Shown here in pieces: positions 18,539 through 28,090 of a stretch of DNA of 64,000 bases. The stretch lies in NCBI RefSeq assembly GCF_000011185.1, contig NC_002689.2, positions 806,001-870,000 on the forward strand, given 5' to 3'. The position numbers were made by a program, and so were the translations under genes. The notes beneath the pieces are model-generated. The model ran no database searches. It saw only the letters and a list, made by a program, of their open reading frames with translations, and was not told the DNA's origin. The stretch comes from Thermoplasma volcanium GSS1. Its GTDB lineage: Archaea; Thermoplasmatota; Thermoplasmata; Thermoplasmatales; Thermoplasmataceae. How positions within the stretch are numbered: position 1 is the first letter of the stretch; each line of letters starts with the position of its first letter.

Positions 18539-20311
18539 TCATTCCGGCACTGGACCTGATCGTTTTAGTTCCGTTAATTCATTTGTTTCTATACCTGTTT
18601 TGACTGATACGAAAAATATGAAGAAGCTCAACGCAGCAAAGATCAAATAATCATATGGATAAGCAATTGCATTTGTTCCCAGAGATCCGAAGTATGACAT
18701 CGTGCCTAATATTGAATTGTATACTATTATCCAAACGGAGGATACAACCTCATTTGATCTGGATCTTATGTAGAGAAATGCGAACGTTATTGCAGGTATT
18801 GAATTAAGTATTGGCCAGTACACTTCGAAAGGAATGTATGAGATATAGCCGAAGTATCCGACAATGCTTAGTAATATCCAGTAGACTGCACTTAAGGCTA
18901 TTGCTTCTCTGCTGGTTATATCAAGGCTCTCCCTAAATTTGCTCAATATAAGAAGAGGCAGACCAGCATAAACGATTAGAATGAGAAAATCTATTATCGA
19001 CCATCCAGACCAGTATACCAGCATTGATGCAGCGACGAAAGCTACAGGCGAAAGCACCGTTGCGAAGGGCAATTTGAATGGCCTGTTAAGGTCAGGGGCC
19101 AGCTTCCTTAGTACGCTGTTTGTTGTGCCGGCTGAGAGATATGCGTATACCGTAAACGATGCGTTTATGCCTACTATAAGGTACCAACTCGGAAAAGGTG
19201 CGAGGAAGAGCGAGGAAATGATCAAAGTAAAAATAAGGCCTACCCATGGAGTTCTAAACTTTGGGTGTATAGAACCAAAAAATTCAGGCAAAACGTTTAG
19301 CCTCGACAAGCCGTAGAACGACCTTGCAGAAGTGCCTTCATATACACCCAAGGATGCTAGTGGAGATATAAAGGCATCGATGAGTATAACTATGGCGAAG
19401 ATAGCAAGAATGGCAACACCAGAATACTTTGTAGCATAATAGAATGGACCAGAAGCCCATGTAGATTTGCTTAAAAGAGTCCAATCCCCAGGCGATAGCG
19501 ATAGATCAGACCATCTTATTGAACCTATGAACGCGATCTGCAATGCAACGTATATGGCTATTGTGACTAAGAGGGCAGCAATAAGGCTCATTGGGACATC
19601 ACGCTGCGGATTTTTAGCTTCTCCTGCATATTCAATGCCTTGCCTAAATCCCTCGAAGGCGTATACCACACCACTTGGTATGAGAGCAGCAAATATAGCG
19701 GACGTACCGTATGGAAGAAATCCATGGGCTACTTTAAAGTTGCCTGGATGAAACGAAAAGCTCATCAGTAAAACTACGGTTATTACAGGTATCGCTATCT
19801 TCCATGTCGTAAGTACCGTGTTTAGTTTTCCGTAGACGTTCACTCCCATAAACTGAATGAAGAAAAAGAAAAGTATCAGAAAAATCGATACGATTATGCC
19901 GAGTGGCGTTAAAACACCGACACTAGAGTTGTAGAGTTGTGGCATGTACGTTGAAGTGTAAGTAACAAGGGATATTGCTTCTACTGTTACTGTGGACACT
20001 GCTCCTATGAGGTAGGCCCACCCTATCATGAAGTTGGATATTGATCCGTGCGAATACTGGTTGAATCTGACTATCGACCCAGAGTATGGTATTATACTCG
20101 AAAGTTCCGCAAAAGCGAGGGCAATCACGAAGAAAAACAGTGCAGCGATCATCCACGTAAAGATCGATCCTGGGCCTACGTAGCTAGCAGTGTCAAGTGC
20201 AGCAAATAGCCATCCAGAACCAATCATTCCAGTTACGGCCAGAAAAAATAGATCTGTAGAGTTCAGGCTCTTTCTCAATTTGCCGGATACTAAATTCGAA
20301 TTATCGTTCAT
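18539..20311 (-). CDS. APC-family amino acid permease
   Basis: 590 residues with about 12-14 membrane helices. The first helix FLAVTGMIGSGWLFA carries the G-x-G break typical of substrate binding in the APC superfamily, and ALAFAELSSIIPYSGSIVRF is the conserved second helix/loop. FEGFRQGIEYAGEAKNPQRDVP is the family's E-x-x-NP-x-R-x-xP motif. It is probably an amino acid importer in the cytoplasmic membrane. The gene is divergent from lysA across 90 bases containing inverted repeats, so the two are likely co-regulated; lysine or a related diamino acid is therefore a reasonable guess for the substrate, but this is inference. Confidence 0.88.
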   Translation of the reverse strand: MNDNSNLVSGKLRKSLNSTDLFFLAVTGMIGSGWLFAALDTASYVGPGSIFTWMIAALFFFVIALAFAELSSIIPYSGSIVRFNQYSHGSISNFMIGWAYLIGAVSTVTVEAISLVTYTSTYMPQLYNSSVGVLTPLGIIVSIFLILFFFFIQFMGVNVYGKLNTVLTTWKIAIPVITVVLLMSFSFHPGNFKVAHGFLPYGTSAIFAALIPSGVVYAFEGFRQGIEYAGEAKNPQRDVPMSLIAALLVTIAIYVALQIAFIGSIRWSDLSLSPGDWTLLSKSTWASGPFYYATKYSGVAILAIFAIVILIDAFISPLASLGVYEGTSARSFYGLSRLNVLPEFFGSIHPKFRTPWVGLIFTLIISSLFLAPFPSWYLIVGINASFTVYAYLSAGTTNSVLRKLAPDLNRPFKLPFATVLSPVAFVAASMLVYWSGWSIIDFLILIVYAGLPLLILSKFRESLDITSREAIALSAVYWILLSIVGYFGYISYIPFEVYWPILNSIPAITFAFLYIRSRSNEVVSSVWIIVYNSILGTMSYFGSLGTNAIAYPYDYLIFAALSFFIFFVSVKTGIETNELTELKRSGPVPE

Positions 20312-20401
20312 TACTTCGTAATAGATAAATCATATATAAATGTCGTAGTAATATTACGAATTTCGTAATACAATTAATATATGCAATTGTGATGACATAG
20401 C
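20312..20401. promoter_or_regulatory. Divergent APC/lysA promoter with palindromic operator
   Basis: A perfect inverted repeat ATTACGAA-T-TTCGTAAT lies at 20353-20369, overlapped on its left by the palindrome GTAATATTAC (20348-20357). A third half-site TTCGTAAT is at 20315-20322, just before the permease start codon. TATA-like sequences near 20337 (reverse strand) and 20376 (forward strand) are each about 26 bases from the two start codons. The repeats lie in the core promoters, where a bound Lrp-type or other helix-turn-helix regulator would block both genes. The regulator is not identified. Confidence 0.65.
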
Positions 20402-21631
20402 ATGGAGAATGATAACCCGTTCGTTTGGAATGGAGACGACATGCTTGTCGAAGGCTATTCTGTAAAGGCTATAGTGGAAACCTTTGGAACACCCGTAATT
20501 ATCTATTCGGCTCCTCGAATCGTAAAGAATGTGTCTTCACTATTCGGTGCAATGCCAAAGGTTACGAAGTGCTTTTACTCTGTTAAGGCAAATTCTAACC
20601 CCAATCTTGTAAGGCTTATTGGCCGCCAAGGCTGCGGGTCTGAGGTGACCAGCTTAGGAGAGATACAGATTGCAATGATATCGTCCATCGATCCGGATGA
20701 TATCCTTTTCACCCCAAACAACGTGTCTAAGGAAGAAATGGATTTCGCGTTAGATCGAGGTATTAAGATCACATTTAATTCTCCAGGTCAGTTTGAACTA
20801 GTTTCGAACAGAGTAGAAGAAGCTACGTTTAGGATAAATCCTGGCATTGGACATGGAGAGCATCCTGGAACTACGACGGGCGGACACGGATCCAAATTTG
20901 GAATAGATCCGGAAACTGCGCTAAAATTGTACACGAGAGCAAAAGAATTAGGCATTAGGAAATTTGGCATCCACATGATGGTTGGTTCTAATAATACCGA
21001 TGCAGATCTAATGCTCACTTTTTACAAAAAATTCTTTGATATGGCATCGGAGATCGAAAAAACCGCACATTTGCAATTTTCTTACATCGATATAGGCGGT
21101 GGCTTCGGTGTTCCGTACAATGATGAACAGAGATCGCTTGACATTAAAAAACTTGGCAGCGGATTAAAGGAACTGGTAGATCAATACGGTATTGAAAGAC
21201 TTTTTATTGAACCAGGCAGATACATCGTTGCAGATGCTGGCATCCTAGTTGGAAAAGTTTATGACGTTTACAATGGCTTTGTGGGTACCGATATTGGTAT
21301 GAACATAAATATTAGGCATGCCCTATACGGCGCAGAACATAGATTTTATGCGCTAACGGGAAGATCAGATGAAGCCGAATACATAGTGACTGGACAAATA
21401 TGTGAAAATACTGACGTAACCGGCAGGCTTACGGGAAAAGTTCAAATTGGGGACCTTGTGGCAATGTACGACGCGGGTGCTTATATATATTCGATGAGTT
21501 CGAATTACAACGGAAGATTCAGACCCACAGAAGTGATCGTTGATCATGATGGAGTTTATAGGATCAGGAGAAGAGAAACTGTGAACGACATTTTGGCAAC
21601 AGTAACCGGCATGGAGAAGGTAAATGTCTGA
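20402..21631 (+). CDS. lysA: Diaminopimelate decarboxylase
   Basis: 409 residues, a fold-III PLP decarboxylase making lysine from meso-diaminopimelate. The PLP lysine is K62 in CFYSVKANSNP. Phosphate-binding IDIGGGFG and EPGRYIVADAG are present. The C-terminal QICENTD and DAGAYIYSMSSNYNGRFRPTEVIV are the diaminopimelate-type active-site signatures, which separate it from ornithine/arginine decarboxylases. The HGSKFGI stretch is also typical. It is divergent from an APC permease over a shared palindromic promoter. A TATA-like aattaatata at about 20372-20381 is correctly spaced for a leaderless start. No other lysine-pathway gene is adjacent. Confidence 0.93.
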   Translation: MENDNPFVWNGDDMLVEGYSVKAIVETFGTPVIIYSAPRIVKNVSSLFGAMPKVTKCFYSVKANSNPNLVRLIGRQGCGSEVTSLGEIQIAMISSIDPDDILFTPNNVSKEEMDFALDRGIKITFNSPGQFELVSNRVEEATFRINPGIGHGEHPGTTTGGHGSKFGIDPETALKLYTRAKELGIRKFGIHMMVGSNNTDADLMLTFYKKFFDMASEIEKTAHLQFSYIDIGGGFGVPYNDEQRSLDIKKLGSGLKELVDQYGIERLFIEPGRYIVADAGILVGKVYDVYNGFVGTDIGMNINIRHALYGAEHRFYALTGRSDEAEYIVTGQICENTDVTGRLTGKVQIGDLVAMYDAGAYIYSMSSNYNGRFRPTEVIVDHDGVYRIRRRETVNDILATVTGMEKVNV

Positions 21632-21723
21632 CGTTGTATGATGAAATATTATAGAACAAAAGTAAGGTCTCCATTTTCATAAGATTTATATATGTATAAA
21701 GAAATGTCATAATAAGTCTGACC

Positions 21724-24700
21724 ATGAGCTCTTATATAGAAAGGATTGAAGCTTATAACTTTAAATCCTTCAGAAAAAAGAAAACAATATACTTTTCGAG
21801 AGGGCTTAACGTGATAAGCGGCCCGAATGGCAGTGGCAAGAGCAATATAGGCGATATGCTTTTATTCGTTCTTGGGACTAAATCTATACACTCGGTGAGG
21901 GCCGATAAACTCTCGGATCTCATATCGAAAGATTCAGGGAACACATGCTACGTTATAGTTACCTTTAAAAATGATGAAGGTAAATCTCTTGAGATTTCTC
22001 GTAGACTTGTTATCGAAGATGAACCTAAATCATATTACTATGTAAATGGTACGAAGGCACGTCAATCAGACGTTGAAGACGCTTTATCTGCCTTTGGCAT
22101 AAATTTTGGGACGTACAGCTTCGTCTTGCAGGGCGATATCAATGATTTTGTTGGTATGTCAGGAGTTGAAAGAAGAAAACTCATTGAGCGCATTGCGGGA
22201 ACTGAACAGTTTGATGTAGAACTAGAAAAGGCTAGAAATGATATAGAGGAGGTTGGAAAGAACTTAGATATACTTTCTTCGATGATAGATATAAAGGGGC
22301 AAGAAGTAGAAAAACTTAGAATTGAAAAGGAGAAAAAGGAAAGGTATGATATCCTTTCGAAGAGGTTAAGGGACATAAGGTTTACAGAACTATCTAAGGC
22401 TAAAGAAGCAAATGATCGATCTATACAGGCTATCGATAGGCAGGTGGATTCTATAGAAAAGGAAATCGAAAAAAGTAAGGTCCTTATTTCAGACTTGAAC
22501 TTACGCTACCACAGCATAGAACAGCTTTTATCCGAGGAGACGAAAAAACTAAACGATCTAACCAGTGGAGAGATAAGAACTGTACAAGAAAAATTGAGGT
22601 CGCTAGAGATCTCTATCGCCAGCCTGGACAGTAAGATTTCTGAAAAAAAGCTAAGGATGCAGGATATGGCTAAGCAGGAAGCTATTGATGATGCAAGGCG
22701 TGAGAAGTATGAGGCAGAAGCCGAAGAGATCAGAAAGTCTTTAGAATCTGAACGGAGAGAAAGGGATAAACTTCAAGAAGAGTTTATAGCTGCAGAAGAT
22801 GAGTACAATAAACTCGTAGCCGAAGCACAGGAAAAGGAGAAGGAAAATGCAACGTCTAGGGTAAAAACTAAGGACTATCAGGTCAAGATCTCCAAACTTA
22901 ACGATGAAATAAATAGTTTGAAAGAGAAGCTTGCCGAAATTAACATGGCGATCAAGGGGAAAATAGATAGAATCACTGAATTAGAAGAGAGAATGGAAGA
23001 TATTGGGCTAAAAGTAAAAGCAGATGAATGGAAGCTTTCTCAGAATGCTGAAGATCTATCGAAGTACAGAGACAGGTACTATAAACTTAAGTCAGAGTAC
23101 GATGAGATTCAGGAAAAAATATCAAAATTAAGTTCGCAGATCTCTGCGGCCGAGGCAACCGCTCGAGCTTCTGTTCCAAGGCAGATAGATAGGGCATCCC
23201 AGGTTGAAGAGATTAAAAAGAATATAAGTGGAGTCGTTGGGCAAATACGTGATCTTATAAGTTATGGAGAGAGATATGCGATAGCTGTAGAAAGCGCAGC
23301 ATCAGCTAGGCTGAATGCAGTGGTCGTTGATACCGACGTTACGGCAAAGAGATGCATAGAGTATCTTCGTGAGAAGAAGATATCACCAATGACATTTCTT
23401 CCGCTGAACAAGATGCGCGCAATGTCAAATTTGTCCGAGCCAGATATATTGTCCAGGGATGCTGGATTCCTTGGCTTCCTCATAGATTTCATTGACTTTG
23501 ACGATAAATACAGGAATGCTGTATTCTGGGTATTCAGAGATACTGGACTTGTCTCGGACATAGATGCTGGCCGCAGGCTGATGGGTTCAATAAGGCTTGT
23601 TTCCCTTGACGGGGATGTATTCGATCCTAGCGGATCAATAACCGGCGGTTTCAGGAGACAGGTACGCCAGCCCGCTAGATCGCCCTCAGAAGATCTGGAT
23701 TCCATGAAAAAGGAGCTTGCATTTCTTCAATCAGAAAAAGCTAAAATAAAAAAAGAACTAGACGAGGCCCTTCAATCAATGTCAGATGCCTCAAAGAAAA
23801 CTGGTGAAATTGAGAAGGAAAGGCAGATAATAAATGATGACCTTGCCAAAAACAAGCAAATCCTTAAAGATATAGCATCAGAATTATCGAAGCTGAAGCA
23901 GGAAATTGCTGAAAATAAAGAGGAAAAGGAAGCTTTAGAGAAAGACATCTCTGACAGGCAGCTGGATTTACATAAGTATCAAGAAGCATTGAACGACATA
24001 TACGATGATCTTGGGCAGTCGATAATCGATACTATAGAAAATAGCATGAGGAAGCTCGAAGATTATAGAAAGAAGATATCAGCAATCACCGCCGACATAG
24101 AAGTGAAGGAGAAGAGAGTAAGCTTCCTTGACAAAGAGTCGAACAACATAGTACAGCAGAACATAGAATTAGAGATTCAGAGAAAGGCAGTTGAAGATGA
24201 AATACATAATATAGAAATCCAGAAAAGGTCAATGGAGGAAGAACTGAAGAAGCACGAATTGTTCCTTAAACAACTCGAAAGCAGCCATAGTGACATAGCA
24301 TCAAAAATAAAAGACATGGAAAATGAGATGAAGGAGATACGATCCAAAATAGAAGAGATAAATTCTGATGTTGAGATAAAACGTAGCATACTGTCCGAAT
24401 TAAAGGTAAAGCGTAGCGTTGTCGCTGACAGGAACAGCGCTATAGAAGCTGAGATGCAATCCATCCCAGAACCTACAATGATAGAGGGGGACATTGTACT
24501 TGAGAAGAGAAAATGTGAAGCAGACATATCTGCACTCGGAGACATAAACAACGGAGCGATACAAGAGTACGAAGAATCTGTTAAAGCTTACAACGAACTT
24601 AAAGACAAGAAGAATAGGCTGGAGCTTGAAAGGAGGAGCCTACAAGATCTGACGGATTCGCTCAATAAAAAGAAGAAGGAGGTATTCGTAAGTACTTTTG

Positions 24701-25149
24701 AAAAAATAAATGAGAAGATGAACTATGTATATGGTACAATAAATGGTGGTACTGCGAGTCTTGTCCTTAAAGGAGATGATCCTCTAGAATCAGCTGTCGA
24801 GGTAAGTGTGACTCCAAAGGACAAGGCAACTGTAAAGATCCAGGCCCTTAGCGGAGGTGAAAAGAGCATAGCTGCTATGTCTTTCATAACTGCTGTCCAG
24901 ATGCTTATGCCAAGTTCTATTTATTTCTTAGACGAGGTTGATATGTACCTTGATGCTTACAACGCCGAAAGTATGATAAGGCTGATCAGGGAAAAAGCAG
25001 GGGAAGCGCAAACAATACTCATATCGCTTAAGGTATCAGTTTTCGAATACGCTGCGAATGCAATAGGTATCACGTCAAGAAATGGAGAGTCCTATATCTT
25101 CCAAAAAGACTTAGGTGAAGACAGAAAGGTGCTAGGGAATGAGAGTTGA
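21724..25149 (+). CDS. smc: Chromosome segregation ATPase Smc
   Basis: 1141 residues. Head: Walker A GPNGSGKS at 33-40 near the N-terminus; ABC signature LSGGEK from about residue 1042 and Walker B YFLDEVD about 25 residues later. Between them lie two long Lys/Glu-rich coiled coils and a globular hinge around residues 490-650 (VVGQIRDLISYGERYAIAVE ... GSITGGF). This is a complete canonical Smc that dimerises at the hinge and, with kleisin, condenses and aligns DNA. A TATA-like element at 21684-21698 supports the start. The stop overlaps the scpA start by 11 bases. Length is normal for the family. Confidence 0.97.
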   Translation: MSSYIERIEAYNFKSFRKKKTIYFSRGLNVISGPNGSGKSNIGDMLLFVLGTKSIHSVRADKLSDLISKDSGNTCYVIVTFKNDEGKSLEISRRLVIEDEPKSYYYVNGTKARQSDVEDALSAFGINFGTYSFVLQGDINDFVGMSGVERRKLIERIAGTEQFDVELEKARNDIEEVGKNLDILSSMIDIKGQEVEKLRIEKEKKERYDILSKRLRDIRFTELSKAKEANDRSIQAIDRQVDSIEKEIEKSKVLISDLNLRYHSIEQLLSEETKKLNDLTSGEIRTVQEKLRSLEISIASLDSKISEKKLRMQDMAKQEAIDDARREKYEAEAEEIRKSLESERRERDKLQEEFIAAEDEYNKLVAEAQEKEKENATSRVKTKDYQVKISKLNDEINSLKEKLAEINMAIKGKIDRITELEERMEDIGLKVKADEWKLSQNAEDLSKYRDRYYKLKSEYDEIQEKISKLSSQISAAEATARASVPRQIDRASQVEEIKKNISGVVGQIRDLISYGERYAIAVESAASARLNAVVVDTDVTAKRCIEYLREKKISPMTFLPLNKMRAMSNLSEPDILSRDAGFLGFLIDFIDFDDKYRNAVFWVFRDTGLVSDIDAGRRLMGSIRLVSLDGDVFDPSGSITGGFRRQVRQPARSPSEDLDSMKKELAFLQSEKAKIKKELDEALQSMSDASKKTGEIEKERQIINDDLAKNKQILKDIASELSKLKQEIAENKEEKEALEKDISDRQLDLHKYQEALNDIYDDLGQSIIDTIENSMRKLEDYRKKISAITADIEVKEKRVSFLDKESNNIVQQNIELEIQRKAVEDEIHNIEIQKRSMEEELKKHELFLKQLESSHSDIASKIKDMENEMKEIRSKIEEINSDVEIKRSILSELKVKRSVVADRNSAIEAEMQSIPEPTMIEGDIVLEKRKCEADISALGDINNGAIQEYEESVKAYNELKDKKNRLELERRSLQDLTDSLNKKKKEVFVSTFEKINEKMNYVYGTINGGTASLVLKGDDPLESAVEVSVTPKDKATVKIQALSGGEKSIAAMSFITAVQMLMPSSIYFLDEVDMYLDAYNAESMIRLIREKAGEAQTILISLKVSVFEYAANAIGITSRNGESYIFQKDLGEDRKVLGNES

Positions 25150-25891
25150 GGATATACTTGACCAACTGGTTATGCAGTCTAGAGATCAAGATGGCGCAAA
25201 ATACTATATTAGCCTTATTAACGATATGAGAATTGATAGATCCGTAGATCCTGTAAAATCCATAATACTCGAGATACTATCACTATGTTCGGATGGGCGG
25301 ATAGATCCGTGGGATGTTGATCTCCTCAAGTTTGCAGAAATCATGAATTCGTTCTTCGGCAATAGCTTTATAGACTTCCAGTTTGCTGGCAAGGCTATTG
25401 CCGATGCATGGCGCGTTCTTAGGATAAAGTCTGATATGAGCCCTAAAGAGCAAGATCGGCAAATGAATGATATTGGTTGTGAAGAACCAGAAGACACTGA
25501 TAATTTCATACCTCAAAATCAAGTAGTTATTCAACTTGTGCCTTCAGTGCTGACACCTCAATCTAGGCCAGTCGTGCTAGTAGATCTTATTGACGAGATA
25601 AGAAGGAAGATGTACTCTTCCAGATTGCAAAAGAAAAAGGTAGATGTACACATTGAATTTGATTCGTCAAAGCTAAATCCCGATCGATCTGAAGAAATGA
25701 TAGAAAAAACCTACAGAGCGATAATAGAATCTGGTAAACAAAAGGTATTCATGTCTGAAATATGGGGCAATACAAGAAGGGAAAGGGCTGTATTTTTCTT
25801 ATACTCCATGTTTCTGTTTAGAGATGGGCGTATAAGCCTTTCCCAGGAAGAACCCAACGGCGACATACTCATAGAGACAAATGTAATATGA
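25139..25891 (+). CDS. scpA: Kleisin ScpA, Smc partner
   Basis: 250 residues, starting inside the last 11 bases of smc. The N-terminal part has the ScpA signature (ILEILSLCSDGRIDPWDVDLLKFAEIM), where the protein binds the Smc neck. The middle is acidic and variable. The C-terminal winged-helix region (REEAVFFLYSMFLFRDGRI-like; here RERAVFFLYSMFLFRDGRI) contacts the Smc head cap. It closes the Smc ring. No scpB follows; the next gene is on the opposite strand, so the partner WH protein is either elsewhere or absent. The identification relies on motif and operon position together. Confidence 0.92.
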   Translation: MRVEDILDQLVMQSRDQDGAKYYISLINDMRIDRSVDPVKSIILEILSLCSDGRIDPWDVDLLKFAEIMNSFFGNSFIDFQFAGKAIADAWRVLRIKSDMSPKEQDRQMNDIGCEEPEDTDNFIPQNQVVIQLVPSVLTPQSRPVVLVDLIDEIRRKMYSSRLQKKKVDVHIEFDSSKLNPDRSEEMIEKTYRAIIESGKQKVFMSEIWGNTRRERAVFFLYSMFLFRDGRISLSQEEPNGDILIETNVI

Positions 25892-25892
25892 G

Positions 25893-26486
25893 TCACCGAT
25901 TGATACGAAGTTTTCTAAAGGCATAAACAGAAACTAGTACAGACCAAGATCCTAGGAGTAGCGCTTCTATTATTTCGGGAATGGATAGACCAACATTTTT
26001 TATTGATATAAATTTGAATACGAAGCCTATCCCTATGAATATGTCGATCAGTGATAATATTGAGGCAAGCATACTATATAATTTAACGTAGAATGGAAAT
26101 AGCCTTGGAATGCTAGCTACGATTATGCCTATTGGAAAGAGTAGGAAATATATCAGAGCAAATATGAGATGATAAGGCGGGTGGTCTTCGTTGAATACTC
26201 CTACAAGTGCGAGCGCAATGCCACTTATGATGAGGAGTGCGCCGATCCGTTTTTTAAGTCCAATTTCGAAGAGTGCCATTACGAACAATACGTTGAGAAA
26301 TCCCTCGACTATTATTCCTAAGTTAAATAGGTAGCCGTACGGATGCACTCCAAGATCGCTAAGGGCATTATGCTGCCATGTGAACCATGGGCTAACCGCC
26401 ACGTCAATGAATACCAATGAAATTGCAAAGATTGGGCCAACTATTCCGGCCAGAGAAAAATAAGAAATATATTTATTACTAGCCAT
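25893..26486 (-). CDS. DUF998-family membrane protein
   Basis: 197 residues with about six membrane helices and the DUF998 pattern: SPWFTWQHNALSDLGV near the N-terminus (conserved W, NALSDLG), then GVFNEDHPPYHLIFALIYF after the third helix. The function of the family is unknown. The gene is convergent with scpA, one base apart, and divergent from an MFS transporter across 150 AT-rich bases. No active-site motif is visible beyond the family residues. The ATG at 26484-26486 is the only sensible start. Confidence 0.82.
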   Translation of the reverse strand: MASNKYISYFSLAGIVGPIFAISLVFIDVAVSPWFTWQHNALSDLGVHPYGYLFNLGIIVEGFLNVLFVMALFEIGLKKRIGALLIISGIALALVGVFNEDHPPYHLIFALIYFLLFPIGIIVASIPRLFPFYVKLYSMLASILSLIDIFIGIGFVFKFISIKNVGLSIPEIIEALLLGSWSVLVSVYAFRKLRINR

Positions 26487-26604
26487 ATGCTGAGATCAAT
26501 GTTAATATATAATTAAATATTTTCTAAATATTTTCCCATATTTGATATTGTTATTGCAAAAAGTTGCCATGTCTCTTTCCCTAAAGGTTTATGAATAACC
26601 AAAA

Positions 26605-26619
26605 ATATTTATAAATAAA
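26605..26619 (+). promoter_or_regulatory. TATA element of the MHS transporter gene
   Basis: An atatttataaataaa run is centred 25-26 bases before the ATG at 26637, the standard archaeal TATA-to-start spacing seen for leaderless genes. The preceding bases also hold a pair of AAATATTT repeats (about 26513-26534). Confidence 0.55.
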
Positions 26620-26636
26620 TTGTTCATGTACACTGT

Positions 26637-27926
26637 ATGGAGGCAAGCCAAACCTCTCTAAAGGTAAACACTCCAAGAGAGATAATTTCGGCATCTATGA
26701 TTGGCACAATAATTGAATGGTATGGGATATTCATTTTTTCTAGTGGTGCGATTTACATTGCGGACGCTTTTTATCCCACAGTATCCAAATCCGTTGGAAT
26801 ACTTCTCACTCTTCTGACTTTCGCGCTTGGTTTTGTTACTCGTCCAGTTGGTGCTTTTGTTTTTGGCCACTATGGGGATAGACTAGGCAGAAAGAACATG
26901 CTCCTGATTACTCTTCTTATTTCTGGGATATCTACCGGGCTTACCGGTGTTATCCCGGATTATGTTTCCATTGGCATATGGGCAATTATTTTGTTGGTGG
27001 TGTTAAGACTAATACTTGGATTTGGCCTTGGAGGCGAAAGGGGAGGGGCCATGCTACTTACTCTTGAAAATTTCAAAAGTAAAAGAGGGTTCTGGGCTTC
27101 ATTCGTGCAATCAACTGTGGGAATAGGACTAATTTTAGGAGTGGTTGCTTTTCTCGTTTTAGAGTTTCTCCTGCCTTCAAGTGCTATGTATTCTTATGGC
27201 TGGAGAATCCCGTTTTTACTGAGTTTTGTTATAGTTGTAATAGGTTTGCTGATTCGATATAGGATCAAGGAGACGCCCATATTCGAGGCAGCAAAGAGAG
27301 AGAAGCAGATATCTGGATTACCTGCGAAACAACTTTTTAAAAGAAACTGGAAAGAGGTCATTGCTGGGACGATTCTCGCCGGATCAAGTGGTAACTTCTT
27401 CTATTTTGCCATAGGTCTTCTACCGGTAATTTTTGAGAGCACTAAAGTTATAACGATTGATGAGGGTCTTGTTGCGACATTTATATTCGCCGTAGCCGAC
27501 ATAATTTTCGTATTTGTTGGGGGGATTGTTTCAGATCGTTATGGAAGACGCCCTATCCTCCTTATGGCAAATGCAATAGCATTGGTACTCCTTTATCCAG
27601 CCATATATCTAGTAAGCCCAATTGAGTTCTCAGCGATACTTGCATTGTTCGGACTTGCCCATGGGTTAAGCTATTCTCCCCTGGGTGCTTTAATTTCTGA
27701 AATATTTCCAACTAATGTACGATATTCAGGCAACTCAATGAGCTATCAATTTGGAAACGCTTTTATTGGCGGACCTGCCCCATATGCCTCAGATCTTCTA
27801 GGGAGTGTATTTTACCCATTATATCCCGTATTTACCCTTATATTCATCATAATTGCGTTTGGTGTAATTGTTAAGTCAAAGGAAACGAAGAATAATTCCC
27901 TTGAGGTGACAACTGCCGTAAATTGA
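26637..27926 (+). CDS. MFS transporter, metabolite:H+ symporter (MHS) type
   Basis: 429 residues and 12 helices. The N-terminal ASMIGTIIEWYGIFIF and the loop FGHYGDRLGRKNMLL match the MHS subfamily (relatives ShiA, ProP, citrate and alpha-ketoglutarate carriers), as does GFGLGGERGGAMLLTLE. A second motif A copy, GGIVSDRYGRRPILL, marks the seventh/eighth helix loop. These carriers import organic acids or zwitterions with protons, which suits an acidophile. It converges on hyuB; supply of the Hyu substrate is possible but unproven. The TATA element upstream is strong. Confidence 0.88.
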   Translation: MEASQTSLKVNTPREIISASMIGTIIEWYGIFIFSSGAIYIADAFYPTVSKSVGILLTLLTFALGFVTRPVGAFVFGHYGDRLGRKNMLLITLLISGISTGLTGVIPDYVSIGIWAIILLVVLRLILGFGLGGERGGAMLLTLENFKSKRGFWASFVQSTVGIGLILGVVAFLVLEFLLPSSAMYSYGWRIPFLLSFVIVVIGLLIRYRIKETPIFEAAKREKQISGLPAKQLFKRNWKEVIAGTILAGSSGNFFYFAIGLLPVIFESTKVITIDEGLVATFIFAVADIIFVFVGGIVSDRYGRRPILLMANAIALVLLYPAIYLVSPIEFSAILALFGLAHGLSYSPLGALISEIFPTNVRYSGNSMSYQFGNAFIGGPAPYASDLLGSVFYPLYPVFTLIFIIIAFGVIVKSKETKNNSLEVTTAVN

Positions 27927-28090
27927 CTCCGTTGAGAGACTATAGGTGAGTCCAAAGGGATCGAAAAACCGTTTGTGTCCGCCGTTCTTTTAGATTCCAA
28001 GTGAAAGTTTATGTCGCCTTAGGGATTTTTCTATATAAGGTCTGTTGCTGGGTTGATTACCCGGTGAAAAATAATATTGAGACAGGCCTG

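Noticed and set aside
26487-26604. Operator suggested by AAATATTT pairs
   Set aside because: Such A/T palindromes are frequent in this composition; no longer dyad is present.
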